DNA of 64,000 nt from Dyadobacter psychrotolerans (GTDB lineage Bacteria; Bacteroidota; Bacteroidia; Cytophagales; Spirosomataceae): positions 744,001 to 808,000 of the forward strand of contig NZ_SMFL01000002.1 in assembly GCF_004349265.1 (NCBI RefSeq). The letters run 5' to 3'. Position numbers and translations under genes: made by a program. Positions 18,816 through 28,000 of the stretch are shown here, one piece after another. Each line of letters begins with the position of its first letter. Position 1 is the stretch's first letter. The notes beneath the pieces were generated by a model. That model was given only the letters and a program-made list of their open reading frames with translations, had not been told where the DNA came from and did not search any database.

Positions 18816-19143
18816 GCTGTTTCGTTAGGAGTTCCTGAATTCCTTCTCCCGGTTCAAGTCTGAAAAGCTCTATCAGGACGTAAACGCAGCTGGCTATACT
18901 TCCAAGAAAGACCATGGCAACCAACCATACAATTTTCAGAAGTACACCCGGTTCTTTGTAAAAAATCCAAAGGTAAATGATAAAGACGTTGGCATAAAAG
19001 TCCCAAAGTGTAGCTCTCATCCACGGGATTGATCCGAGGAAATTCCATTCCTTGAACAGATTGCTTTTGAGGCTGGTTGATATTACAACATAACACATCC
19101 AGATTAAAAGTATGGTAAAAACAATTTTCAGGGTGGTAATCAT
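18808..19143 (-). CDS. small membrane protein, probable DUF1475
   Basis: A 111-aa protein with three hydrophobic segments (about 5-22, 45-63, 68-92). The central IPWMRATLWDFYANVFIIYLW pattern, with a conserved Trp-Met-Arg then Asp-Phe-Tyr, matches my recollection of DUF1475; function unknown. It is the first gene of the minus-strand lipid cluster, so the cluster promoter should lie in 19144-19351, a region shared with the divergent ClC gene. Confidence 0.65.
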   Translation of the reverse strand: MITTLKIVFTILLIWMCYVVISTSLKSNLFKEWNFLGSIPWMRATLWDFYANVFIIYLWIFYKEPGVLLKIVWLVAMVFLGSIASCVYVLIELFRLEPGEGIQELLTKQHD

Positions 19144-19351
19144 CTTTTTATAATTATTAGTTAATCCATCCAGGCCAGGCCATGAATTGCTTACAGTAAA
19201 CCCGCCAGAAGTTTTAATCCTAAATTTTTACTTATCAGAAATAGCGGAATAAAATTTGTGGTCTTGATAAACTATACGATTTTTACAGCTAAACGGATTA
19301 GGGGATACGTAAAATCTTATTGTATTCAGTATCCATTTTAAAACAACTACA

Positions 19352-21199
19352 GTGAATAAAAATAATCTCAGAAGATTTTACAGCTTCCTTAAATTCAGAC
19401 GCAACTTTACCAGGTACGGCCTCAACAAGGTAAGAAGTTATGAAATCGTTTTATTCTGGTTGAAAAGTGTGTTGTCAAGATCTCAGTTTCTGATCCTCTC
19501 CGGTATATTGGTGGGGTTTACCTGTGGTCTTGCAGGCGTGATTTTGAAGTCGCTGGTACACTATATTCACTTCGTAATTACACACAAAGTCCATTTTGAA
19601 GAGCAGGTTTTGTTCTACCTCATATTCCCTTTTTTAGGGATTTTGATAACCACCCTAGTGGTTATCTTTATTTTTAATGGCCAGGATAAAAAGGGTATTC
19701 CAGTTATACTTTTTGAAATAGCGCAAAATTCAAGTGTGGTTTCCTCTGTGAAAATGTATTCACAAATCGTTCAAAGTGCAATCACTGTGGGGTTGGGAGG
19801 GTCGGCTGGGCTGGAAAGTCCAATCGCTGTAACAGGGGCAGCGATCGGCTCCAATTTTGCACAAACCTATAAATTGAGCTATAAGGAACGGACGCTGCTG
19901 CTCGCCGCGGGAGCAACTGCTGGGATCGCTTCTGCGTTTAATGCGCCCATTGCAGGGGTAATGTTCGCATTTGAAATTCTTCTGACCGGCGTGGTATTTT
20001 CGGATTTCATCCCGTTGGTGGTGGCAGCTGTTTGCGGCAGTTTGGTTTCACGCGTGTTGCTTCAGGAAGAAGTGCTTTTTCAGTTTAAAAGCAGGAGTCC
20101 TTTCGATTATCATAACCTTCCTTTTTACCTGATTCTGGGAATTCTGTGTGGTCTCTATGCCCGGTATTTTGTATTGATTGGCAAGTATATTGAAGAAATT
20201 TTTCATCACTCAAAATGGTCCAGAATACAGAAAGCGATGGCAGGCGGCGCGCTTCTTTCTGTGCTATGCGTGTTATATCCACCGTTGTTTGGAGAGGGGT
20301 ATGATACCATTAAATCGCTGACAAACGGAGAAGTCCGGCAGGTAATGGAAAATAGCTTTTTTCGGTTTATCGGCTACCGCGACTGGGTGGTTTTAATATT
20401 TCTGGCGGTAATCTGTTTGCTAAAAGCATTTGCCAGTTCAGTCACAATTTACAGTGGCGGAAATGGTGGTAATTTTGCACCATCACTTTTTGCAGGCGGA
20501 ACACTTGGTTTCGTATTCGCTTTATTTTGCCAACAAATCGGAATGACCGAAGTACCCGTTAATAATCTGGTTTTGGTTGGAATGGCAGGCGTCATGAGCG
20601 GTGTATTATATGCTCCATTAACGGCTATTTTTCTGATTGCAGAATCCAGTTCCGGCTATGATTTATTTATTCCGCTGATGGTCGTCAGCGTGATTTCTTT
20701 TTTAATTGCCAAATGGTTTTCTGCTATATCTCCCGACCTGCAAAAGCTCGCCGATGAAGGAAAAATTTTTACACGGGAGCACGACCGGAATCTTTTATCG
20801 ATGATGCAAACTCTGGATTTAATTGACAAAGATGTTCAGACAATTAACATAAATGCCGGTTTTAATGAGCTCAAAGATTTAGTAAAAAATGGCAGAAGGA
20901 ATATGATCGCTGTGGTGGATGAAGCCGGTAAACTTAACGGGATCATTACCATGGATGATCTTCGTCCGATACTTTTTGATGAGGGGGCAGAAGCCACTTC
21001 CAGTGTAACCGGACTGATGAAAGAGCCCTCCGTCTTAATTCATGAATTTGATAATGTGATGTCAATTGTCAAAAAATTTGATGAGACGGGAGCGTGGAAT
21101 TTACCAGTCGTAAAAGCGTCGGGTGTCTATGTCGGCTTCATATCCAAGTCCAGCGTTTTAAACAGTTACAGACAACTGCTGCAATCACACTCAGATTAA
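19352..21199 (+). CDS. ClC family chloride channel/transporter with CBS domains
   Basis: A 615-aa ClC protein. The membrane core (about 40-450) contains GLGGSAGLESPIAVTGA, the filter and gating segment whose Glu (E155) corresponds to the external gating glutamate in G-x-E-x-P, then AAGATAGIASAFNAPIAGVMFAFE and YSGGNGGNFAPSLFAGG, another anion-pathway signature. The C-terminus has two CBS repeats (about 490-545 and 552-608), likely sensing nucleotides. Whether it is a channel or an H+/Cl- exchanger cannot be decided without aligning the internal proton Glu. It starts 208 bp from the divergent DUF1475-like gene and has no obvious terminator. Confidence 0.92.
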   Translation: MNKNNLRRFYSFLKFRRNFTRYGLNKVRSYEIVLFWLKSVLSRSQFLILSGILVGFTCGLAGVILKSLVHYIHFVITHKVHFEEQVLFYLIFPFLGILITTLVVIFIFNGQDKKGIPVILFEIAQNSSVVSSVKMYSQIVQSAITVGLGGSAGLESPIAVTGAAIGSNFAQTYKLSYKERTLLLAAGATAGIASAFNAPIAGVMFAFEILLTGVVFSDFIPLVVAAVCGSLVSRVLLQEEVLFQFKSRSPFDYHNLPFYLILGILCGLYARYFVLIGKYIEEIFHHSKWSRIQKAMAGGALLSVLCVLYPPLFGEGYDTIKSLTNGEVRQVMENSFFRFIGYRDWVVLIFLAVICLLKAFASSVTIYSGGNGGNFAPSLFAGGTLGFVFALFCQQIGMTEVPVNNLVLVGMAGVMSGVLYAPLTAIFLIAESSSGYDLFIPLMVVSVISFLIAKWFSAISPDLQKLADEGKIFTREHDRNLLSMMQTLDLIDKDVQTININAGFNELKDLVKNGRRNMIAVVDEAGKLNGIITMDDLRPILFDEGAEATSSVTGLMKEPSVLIHEFDNVMSIVKKFDETGAWNLPVVKASGVYVGFISKSSVLNSYRQLLQSHSD

Positions 21200-21456
21200 G
21201 CAAAATTTCTATTTTACATTTACAACTGACCTGTACCGGATCGGTTTCCTGCCGAAAAATTTGACGATTATCTTTCCCTTCTATTATTTCCCGTATTCGA
21301 GGTCTCCTCTTAAAATTTTTCATACAGCCGATTCTCACCGCGCAGACTTTTGCTGAAAACAGTTGACCTGACCAAGCAGGAAACGGTTACTATATCACTT
21401 TGATTTATTATTTCACCATTTCATATCAAGGAAAAATTGAAATATAACACACTCAC

Positions 21457-21486
21457 TTTGTTTTTGTTAAATATTTCATATATTTG
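21457..21486 (+). promoter_or_regulatory. Bacteroidota-type promoter for the MarR gene
   Basis: TTTG (21457-21460), an 18-bp spacer and TATATTTG (21479-21486), matching the -33/-7 consensus TTTG / TAnnTTTG. Transcription should begin near 21493, inside the operator palindrome and about 40 bp before the ATG at 21533. Confidence 0.65.
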
Positions 21487-21491
21487 CAAAG

Positions 21492-21532
21492 TACTTGAAT
21501 GGTCAAGTATATATCAACAATATATCAAGTAT
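21492..21532. promoter_or_regulatory. candidate MarR operator
   Basis: A perfect inverted repeat, TACTTGA (21492-21498), 4-nt spacer, TCAAGTA (21503-21509), plus an extra half site TCAAGTAT at 21525-21532 directly against the ATG. ACTTGA/TCAAGT half sites are typical of MarR-family operators. Its place at the predicted transcription start suggests autorepression. Confidence 0.65.
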
Positions 21533-21967
21533 ATGGAAAGTTTATCCACGTCTTTAAAGTTCTTTTTGAACCTATCGATCGTCCAGGTTATTGCTGGCAG
21601 ACGTATGGACGCACAGCTTGCAAGTCACGGACTTAGCCTTAATGATTTCACGATTTTGTGTCAGCTGGGAGCCGCCCCGGACGAGAAATTAAGGCGTGTA
21701 GATCTGGCTGAAAAAATTGGTTTAACCCCGTCTGGCGTGACACGAATATTGTCTCCTTTGGAAAAATTAGGGCTGGTCAGAAGAGAGGCAAACAGCCGTG
21801 ATGCCCGGGTCAGTTATGTAAAGCTGGCGCCTGCCGGTAAGCGGATTTTGAATGATTCCATGGCTACTGCGGAAGCTGCGGCCGAACAAATACTCAGCGG
21901 GACGAAGTCAAAAAAAGTGGATGAAATTCTGAAAGTTCTTTTGGAATTAGGAGGAACTGTTGCTTGA
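21533..21967 (+). CDS. MarR family transcriptional regulator
   Basis: A 144-aa winged-helix regulator. Order: N-terminal dimerisation helix, GLSLNDFTILCQLGAAPDEKLRRVDLAEKIGLTPSGVTRILSPLEKLGLV (helix-turn-helix, about 45-90) and the wing RREANSRDARVSYVKLAPAGKRIL, where the D-x-R pair is the family mark. I use the ATG at 21533, not the frame opening at 21437, because the intervening bases contain a good promoter and operator and would encode a hydrophobic, poorly conserved leader. Neighbours give no clear regulon: the ClC gene upstream and a glycosyltransferase-like gene 226 bp downstream. Autoregulation is likely. Confidence 0.88.
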   Translation: MESLSTSLKFFLNLSIVQVIAGRRMDAQLASHGLSLNDFTILCQLGAAPDEKLRRVDLAEKIGLTPSGVTRILSPLEKLGLVRREANSRDARVSYVKLAPAGKRILNDSMATAEAAAEQILSGTKSKKVDEILKVLLELGGTVA

Positions 21968-22193
21968 AAATAGCAGATTGAAAAGTCATAGTTTTGTCGT
22001 CAACTCAATTCAGATTTGAAAAAGAAGTATCTGCGTTATAGTCATTTACTTTACCATTTCGGGTGTTATAGTTCGTGAAATAGGTCATCTGAATTTGTAT
22101 CGATACCTGGTTTTTTGTCAATCGTAAAAAATCGCAAGAGTTCCACAACTGAAAAGTTGTTTAATTTGTAAAAATTTAAAACAAGTTATTTAA

Positions 22194-23129
22194 ATGCCTT
22201 CTCCTAATTCCGTTGACGTTGCGCTTCATGTGTATGGTAAACCGCTAATGACGGCAGCTGCTATCAGTTCCTTACTGGATAAGTCCGGTCAATGGATCGA
22301 TAAGATTTATTTAGTAACAGAAAGGGAGCAGCCATTTAATGAAGATTTTAAATTTATTGAAAGACATTTCAAGGGAAAAGTAATCTTATATAAACCCTGG
22401 TTTTACTTCGGACTTAAACCTGCAAAACCAACGTTTTTTGGTTTTAACTGGTACCGGTGGTCAATCAGATATCAGTATGCTTTTGAAAAGAGCAATCAAA
22501 AATATCTTTATATAATTCACAACGATGTTTTGTTTTATAAAGACATTTTAGGCCTGTATTTGAACGAAATTGAAAGCGAAAATTATGCCGGAGTAGGTCC
22601 CATTGGAATGTGTTGGAATTGCCCTGCGAGTTACGCCGGACTATGCGATTCGGATCATTACCTGGACTACCGACCGACTGAAATGGAACTTGCAGATTTA
22701 ACCGCAAATTATCCGGCTCCCCGCAAGGAAGTATACGATTATTTTAGGGATGGCAGAGAAGCCTGGCCGTTGCCGGAGTGCCGACTGAACGAATGGTCGG
22801 CATTGGTTGATCGCGAGCAGACCGCCCCACACCAATACCCATATGACCGGGAAATCTTGTTTGGACAAATGTATCTTGATACGGCTGTCAGATGGTTCCA
22901 TCATCTAAATACCAAGGGGCTGAAATTCAAAAACGTGCCTCTGGGCGAGTATGCAACCCACGTTTGGACTGGTAAGGAAGGGGAGTTGAATTCCGGAGTC
23001 GATACACTTAGCAAACGGGATCTTTACCTGCGTGCGGAGAGCATGTCTTATCAGAAGTTGACACAGGAATTTGGATTTACTGAAAAGGAACTAGCTGACA
23101 GTATACCAAATGACATGGAATTGCCCTGA
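22194..23129 (+). CDS. conserved hypothetical protein, GT-A glycosyltransferase-like
   Basis: A 311-aa soluble protein. The N-terminal half looks like a GT-A nucleotide-sugar-binding fold: VDVALHVYGKPLMTAAAISSLL, WIDKIYLVTEREQPF, then YLYIIHNDVLFYKDILGLYL, where HNDV sits where a DxD metal motif would. Unusual Trp- and Cys-rich stretch in the middle (GMCWNCPASYAGLCDSD, about 140-157). No signal peptide or membrane segment. I do not recognise a named family, and an O-antigen/EPS transferase or an unrelated nucleotidyltransferase remain possible. It stands alone; the convergent DUF2905 gene ends 6 bp away. Confidence 0.6.
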   Translation: MPSPNSVDVALHVYGKPLMTAAAISSLLDKSGQWIDKIYLVTEREQPFNEDFKFIERHFKGKVILYKPWFYFGLKPAKPTFFGFNWYRWSIRYQYAFEKSNQKYLYIIHNDVLFYKDILGLYLNEIESENYAGVGPIGMCWNCPASYAGLCDSDHYLDYRPTEMELADLTANYPAPRKEVYDYFRDGREAWPLPECRLNEWSALVDREQTAPHQYPYDREILFGQMYLDTAVRWFHHLNTKGLKFKNVPLGEYATHVWTGKEGELNSGVDTLSKRDLYLRAESMSYQKLTQEFGFTEKELADSIPNDMELP

Positions 23130-23134
23130 TCAGC

Positions 23135-23362
23135 TTAGCCAAGAAATTTTCTAAACAGATAAATAATCAGATTTAGCAGTGCGCTAAGCAAAATCATGGT
23201 GGTGATTGGAAAAAAGAATTTGAGGTTTTCTTTTTCAATCCGTATATCTCCTGGCAGCCGGCCAAGCCAGCGCAGTTTATCTCCCATGAAATAAATGGAA
23301 ATGCCGAATGTCAGGATGACCAAACCAATCACGATCAAATACTTCCCGGTGCTTTGAGACAT
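23135..23362 (-). CDS. DUF2905 small membrane protein
   Basis: A 75-aa protein with two membrane helices (about 8-27 and 51-70) separated by the family hallmark LRWLGRLPGDIRIEKENLKFFFP. Function unknown; DUF2905 genes are widespread single-copy companions of unrelated genes. It lies 25 bp downstream of the aldo/keto reductase on the same strand, so probably co-transcribed. Confidence 0.85.
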   Translation of the reverse strand: MSQSTGKYLIVIGLVILTFGISIYFMGDKLRWLGRLPGDIRIEKENLKFFFPITTMILLSALLNLIIYLFRKFLG

Positions 23363-23387
23363 TGGGCGGCGCGTTGTTTATTCAAAA

Positions 23388-24377
23388 TTACCAAAGTATT
23401 CCCTCGATGCTTGCCAGTTCAATTTTTGAGAATTCGGGATTTTCCAGGGATTTAAGCGAATCCTCCAATTGCGAGACCCTGCTGGCGCCAATAAGTACCG
23501 AGGTTATGCGCGGGTCTTTGAGCAGCCAGGCAAGTGCCATCTGAGCCAGCGTCTGCCCACGTTCTTCTGCGATCTTGTTAAGCTTTTTTATTTTTTCGAC
23601 AACCTCCGGAGTTACCTGATTCTCCTGAAGATAACCTTCAGGTTTAGCGGCCCTGGAATCGGCAGGAATACCATGCAGATATTTGTCCGTCAGCAAGCCT
23701 TGCGCCAGAGGAGAAAACGGGATGCATCCGACGCCTTTGCGTTCGAGTACATCGAGCAGGCCGCCCTCAGCCCATCGTTCAAGCATCGAGTATTTCGGTT
23801 GGTGGATCAGGCAGGGTGTACCCAGTTCTTTTAAAATTGAAATCGCTTTTTCTGCTTCGTCGGCTTTGTAATTGGAGATTCCAACATATAAAGCCTTTCC
23901 CTGACGGACGATCAGATCAAGTGCTGCCATGGTCTCTTCCAATGGCGTTTCCGGATCCGGGCGATGTGAGTAAAAAATATCGACATAGTTTAATCCCATT
24001 CTTTTCAGACTTTGGTCCAAACTGGCTACAAGATTTTTTTTTGAACCCCATTCGCCATAAGGTCCCTGCCACATCAGGTAACCCGCCTTTGTGGATATGA
24101 TCAGTTCGTCGCGGTGTCCGGCGAAGTCAGATTTCATCAATCTGCCAAAGTTAGTCTCAGCCGAGCCGGGAGGCGGGCCGTAATTGTTGGCCAGATCAAA
24201 ATGCGTAATGCCATTGTCAAAAGCGGAACGAAGGATTGCCTGATAATTCTCAAAGTGATCAACACCTCCGAAATTATGCCACAGGCCAAGGGAAATTGCG
24301 GGCAATTTCAGTGCGCTTTTTCCGCAGCGGCGATAGGTCATTTTATCATAACGAAGGGGATCTGGCTGGTAGGTCAT
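23388..24377 (-). CDS. aldo/keto reductase (glyceraldehyde-3-phosphate reductase-like)
   Basis: A 329-aa NADPH-dependent aldo/keto reductase of the YghZ/Gpr (AKR14) type. Seen: YRRCGKSALKLPAISLGLWHNFG, the catalytic Asp-Tyr pair (FDLANNYGPPPGSAE), Lys in ISTKAGYLMWQGPYGEWGS, His in IFYSHRPDPETPLEETM, and the NADP-binding VLIGASRVSQLEDSL near the C-terminus. E. coli Gpr reduces L-glyceraldehyde-3-phosphate and methylglyoxal; the substrate here is inferred. It is divergent from the DUF1772 gene across 180 bp. Confidence 0.9.
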   Translation of the reverse strand: MTYQPDPLRYDKMTYRRCGKSALKLPAISLGLWHNFGGVDHFENYQAILRSAFDNGITHFDLANNYGPPPGSAETNFGRLMKSDFAGHRDELIISTKAGYLMWQGPYGEWGSKKNLVASLDQSLKRMGLNYVDIFYSHRPDPETPLEETMAALDLIVRQGKALYVGISNYKADEAEKAISILKELGTPCLIHQPKYSMLERWAEGGLLDVLERKGVGCIPFSPLAQGLLTDKYLHGIPADSRAAKPEGYLQENQVTPEVVEKIKKLNKIAEERGQTLAQMALAWLLKDPRITSVLIGASRVSQLEDSLKSLENPEFSKIELASIEGILW

Positions 24378-24557
24378 GGCAACAGGTTTTTTAGGAAAAG
24401 ATTAACTCAGGTAAGTTTATAACATCTTTTTCAATAATTTTATTTCAACGGCTGTCTTGGCCAAAAAAGCTTTACGATTTTTTAATATATCAAAAACTAC
24501 TGTTTGGTACGCACTGAACTAGTTTTCATCTTGGTAATTTAACCAACATTTGAGCTT

Positions 24558-25052
24558 ATGACTTTTTCAAATCTGATTCTTATCGCAGCAGCCACGACTA
24601 CCGCTCTGATTGCAGGGCTTTTTTATGCATGGAGCTGCTCCGTAATGGTGGGAATGGCACAGTTGCCCAGCCCGGAGTTTATCAAGGCTATGAAGGTATT
24701 TAATGAGGCAATTCAAAATCCGTTGTTTTTTGCGTCCTTTATGGGAACTGCAATTTTGCTGCCGGTTTGCACCTATCTGCATTATGATGCGCCTGTTCCG
24801 CAGCGATTTTGGTTTTTGCTGGTCGCTACAGTCTTTTATCTTGGCGGTACATTTGCAGTAACTATCTTCGGAAATATCCCGTTGAACGATATGCTTGCTT
24901 CATTTGATCAGCAATCGGCCAGCCAGCATGTTATCGACTCAAAACGTGCTGCCTTTGAGCTATCCTGGAACCGGCTTAATAATATCCGGGCAGTTTCATC
25001 CGTCATTTCGGTCATAATGGTTATCATGGCATGCTTAAGCCACAAAGTCTGA
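24558..25052 (+). CDS. DUF1772 (anthrone oxygenase-like) membrane protein
   Basis: A 164-aa protein with four hydrophobic helices (about 5-25, 55-75, 82-103, 141-160). Family marks are GLFYAWSCSVMVGMAQLP near the N-terminus, FGNIPLNDMLASFD in the second loop and FELSWNRLNNIRAVSSVIS before the last helix. Some fungal relatives are anthrone oxygenases; bacterial members are uncharacterised. Stand-alone gene, convergent with the 1262-aa lipoprotein gene (10-bp gap). Confidence 0.82.
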   Translation: MTFSNLILIAAATTTALIAGLFYAWSCSVMVGMAQLPSPEFIKAMKVFNEAIQNPLFFASFMGTAILLPVCTYLHYDAPVPQRFWFLLVATVFYLGGTFAVTIFGNIPLNDMLASFDQQSASQHVIDSKRAAFELSWNRLNNIRAVSSVISVIMVIMACLSHKV

Positions 25053-25062
25053 ACCGTTAATA

Positions 25063-28000
25063 TCAAAACCAGAATCCGACCTGAAAAGCAATGCGGGGTT
25101 TTTCTTCCTGTTTTTCTTTTGGAATAAAAACACCTGCTGCTATCGTCAGAATGTCAACCGGGGCAAGCCAGATTCCACCGCCGTAATTGTAATGCCAGTT
25201 CCCGGATGGATCATTTTTCAGCCAAACCCGCCCGTAATCGAAACTTCCGAACAGGCCATAAGTTAACGGCAGGGTAGGGTTCTCGCTGCTGCCGATGCGG
25301 ATACGCAGGTCCGTATCATGCCAGATACTGCTGTTTCCGTAAAACCTTTCGGTCCGATAACCTCTCAAACCTTGTTTGCCTCCAATCGTCGGCATTTGAA
25401 AAAACTCGTAGCCCTTTCCAAAGTTAAGTCCGGTTCCGACCTGAGTGGCAAGGATGAAATTTTCCCGGGTATCCAGCGCCTGGTAAAGTGAAAACTGAGC
25501 CCGAAGCCCTGTGTAGTTGGCATTGGTTTTTAGATTGGTCGTCCAGTTAAGGCCGGCATTAAAACGAATTCCTGAATGCGGAGCGAAAATATTATCGACG
25601 CTGCTGAAATTAAATTGAAGTCTGGCGCCCGAAAAATACTTTGTCTGGAAAATATCATCGTCCAGACCGTTCTGCCCGGATACAACAAACCTTCCCGACG
25701 TTTCTTCCAAATCCGTCACTTCGGCATACGGTCCCAATGTTACGAATCCGCTGTTACCTGCAAACCGTTTTTTTAATGCCGGATATACATAAAATGAACT
25801 CTGTCTGGCCCTGTAATAATCCGGATGTTCTATAGGCCGCTGCGTATCGTTTCCAAGTCCGGCGTAATTAAAAGCGTAAGTCGGTCCGCGGTAATAGGTG
25901 TCCAGATAAAAATCAAAAGCCCTAAAAGTATTAATAAAATCACCTGTATAATTTACTTTAAAGGCCTTTGTACCAAAAGCGTAACTTCCTCCAAAGGTTT
26001 GGACAGACGTATATGGTTCTTTCTTAAAACCATATTTGGTCAGACTGAAATTAGCGCCGGCAAACAGGCCGTCGTCGGGGTTAAAGCCAAGGATGGGAAT
26101 AGGCAGTGTGATGTCATAGTTGCTGTCGCTGCTTCGCCTGTCATACACATTGAAACGGTATGTGTCTGAGCGTTTGTCTTTTGTTTCCGGCCCGGGAAGC
26201 ACTCTGTTGTTTTTCCAATCATCGTATACAAACGTCTTTTTTCCTCCGCGGTGAACCCGTGAGCTATCGGCAAACAAATCTTTTCCCAGTCCGCCAATTG
26301 CCCGGACCAAAATTCCTTTCTGAACATCTCCCTGAAGGATAAACTCGTCTTCATCCCCGTTTCCATAAAGATTGATGGTTTTGGTGATCTCGTTTTCAAA
26401 TACCCGCTGATAGGTCTGCTGTTTTAAACGTCCGCCTTTACCTGTTTCAAATACCGTAACACTTGTGCGTCTATCATCCAACCGCTCTACAACGAAGCGC
26501 TCCTTTTCTTCCGTCCCGATTACATTGACTGACTTGCTTACGAATTCATAATGCCTGCGGGCAATGCTTTGTAGATTATCTCTGCGTGTTTTAATGCTTT
26601 TGATAATAGCCGGTGATGAAATTTCTCTGGCTTTATCCGGCCAGTTTTTAAAGGCACTTTCAATTACCTCATCCGTTAAATTTTTCTGTATGAAAGTAAC
26701 CTGCTGCTGCCACTGATCCCAGGTTAACTGATTGAGAAAGGTGCGGTCAATCAGTCTGGCACTCCAGGTGGTCCATTTAATACTGTTGATCTCAGGATTG
26801 AAACTTTGCAGCTGCCGCAGAAAGGGAAGCGTTAGTCTTGCCACACTGGTAATCAAACCGTCATAAAGGGAAAATGCCTGGTCGCGGTCCCGGGGAATTG
26901 GTCTGTACAAATTTGCTCCGTCTTTTTGTTTGATGGATGCCCATGCCCATTGGTCGTCATGACGGTCCCAATCACCAATGACAAAGTCAAACAAACGCGT
27001 CCGGATCATCCAGGGTTCATCGACTTTGTTTTTGTTGTTTTCAAGAATGCTTTCTACTACTTCGGGCGTGTTTACAATTTTGTCAGGTTTTCCAAAAAAT
27101 GCGGCATCATGCCATTTTTTTCCATCAGGACGTTCTTCAAAAAGATTCATTGTTCCACCAAACAGGGCATCGAAGTTTGCCAATGCCGGCTGGGAAGGCA
27201 CATAATAAAGCTTTGGATTGGTGTGATAGACATCAATAGCATCAGCCATAACCGGCATGGACAGCGGTGCAAATGGGTTAGTTGACAGGAAATTATCTTC
27301 CACCAGATATTTTGCCGCGACCATTTTATTAAAGGGTGAGGGCAAAAAACGGCTTACATCTTTGGTTAGTCCCCGAAGTACAAATTCTTTTCCATCCGCT
27401 GCGCGCATCCTTAAAGAATTTGTTTGATTGCCGCCGCCTTGTTTTACAGGAGTAAGTCCGCCTTTGGCTGTACTCAGATCCATAACCGGAAACGGGTATT
27501 TCTCCAGATACAGATTACGGTTGTGTTTGCCAAAAAGAAAATTGTGAAATTTGCCCACCTGTTTTACTTCCGTTTTGGTGACAAATTCCGTGACAGAATC
27601 TTTGTGCATTTCATATTCAGGAAAAACCGCTTTGACATCCGTTGTCTCCGAAGGAAGCTTATCTTTTATTTTTTTCTGATAAATAACTTTTGCATCCCGG
27701 CCGTCTGCATTTACTTCCCAGAATTTTACCCAGGTTTCACCTCCTTCATAAAAACTGAGTGTACTGAATCCCAGAGAAGTGCTTGCAAACTGAGAACCTT
27801 TTCCCATGCCAACAGGGCTGTTCTTCGACCCGCTGCCGCTTACAATAAATTCCTGTCCTTCGTTTTCAATAAACTGAAGGGTATGCTCATGGCCGCTGGC
27901 AAAAATAAAATGCCCGTTTTTCTTGGTCCCTGCCAGAACGGCTGCCCGGAGTTCCTGATAATGTTTATTGACTACGTCTTGTCTGGAACCAATTGTTGCC

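Larger units (their letters stand above)
21200..21532. other. intergenic region ahead of marR
   Basis: A 333-bp gap. The last 80 bp hold the promoter and operator described separately. The first 230 bp hold nothing I can name; the frame that opens at 21437 upstream of the marR start lies in promoter sequence. Confidence 0.5.

Noticed and set aside
21437-21532. Upstream start of the MarR gene
   Set aside because: The stretch contains a TTTG/TAnnTTTG promoter and an operator palindrome, so it is not coding.
22145-22160. ACAACT-GAAA-AGTTGT hairpin as a riboswitch
   Set aside because: A 6-bp stem with a tetraloop and no conserved aptamer features; it is too small to support a regulatory call.
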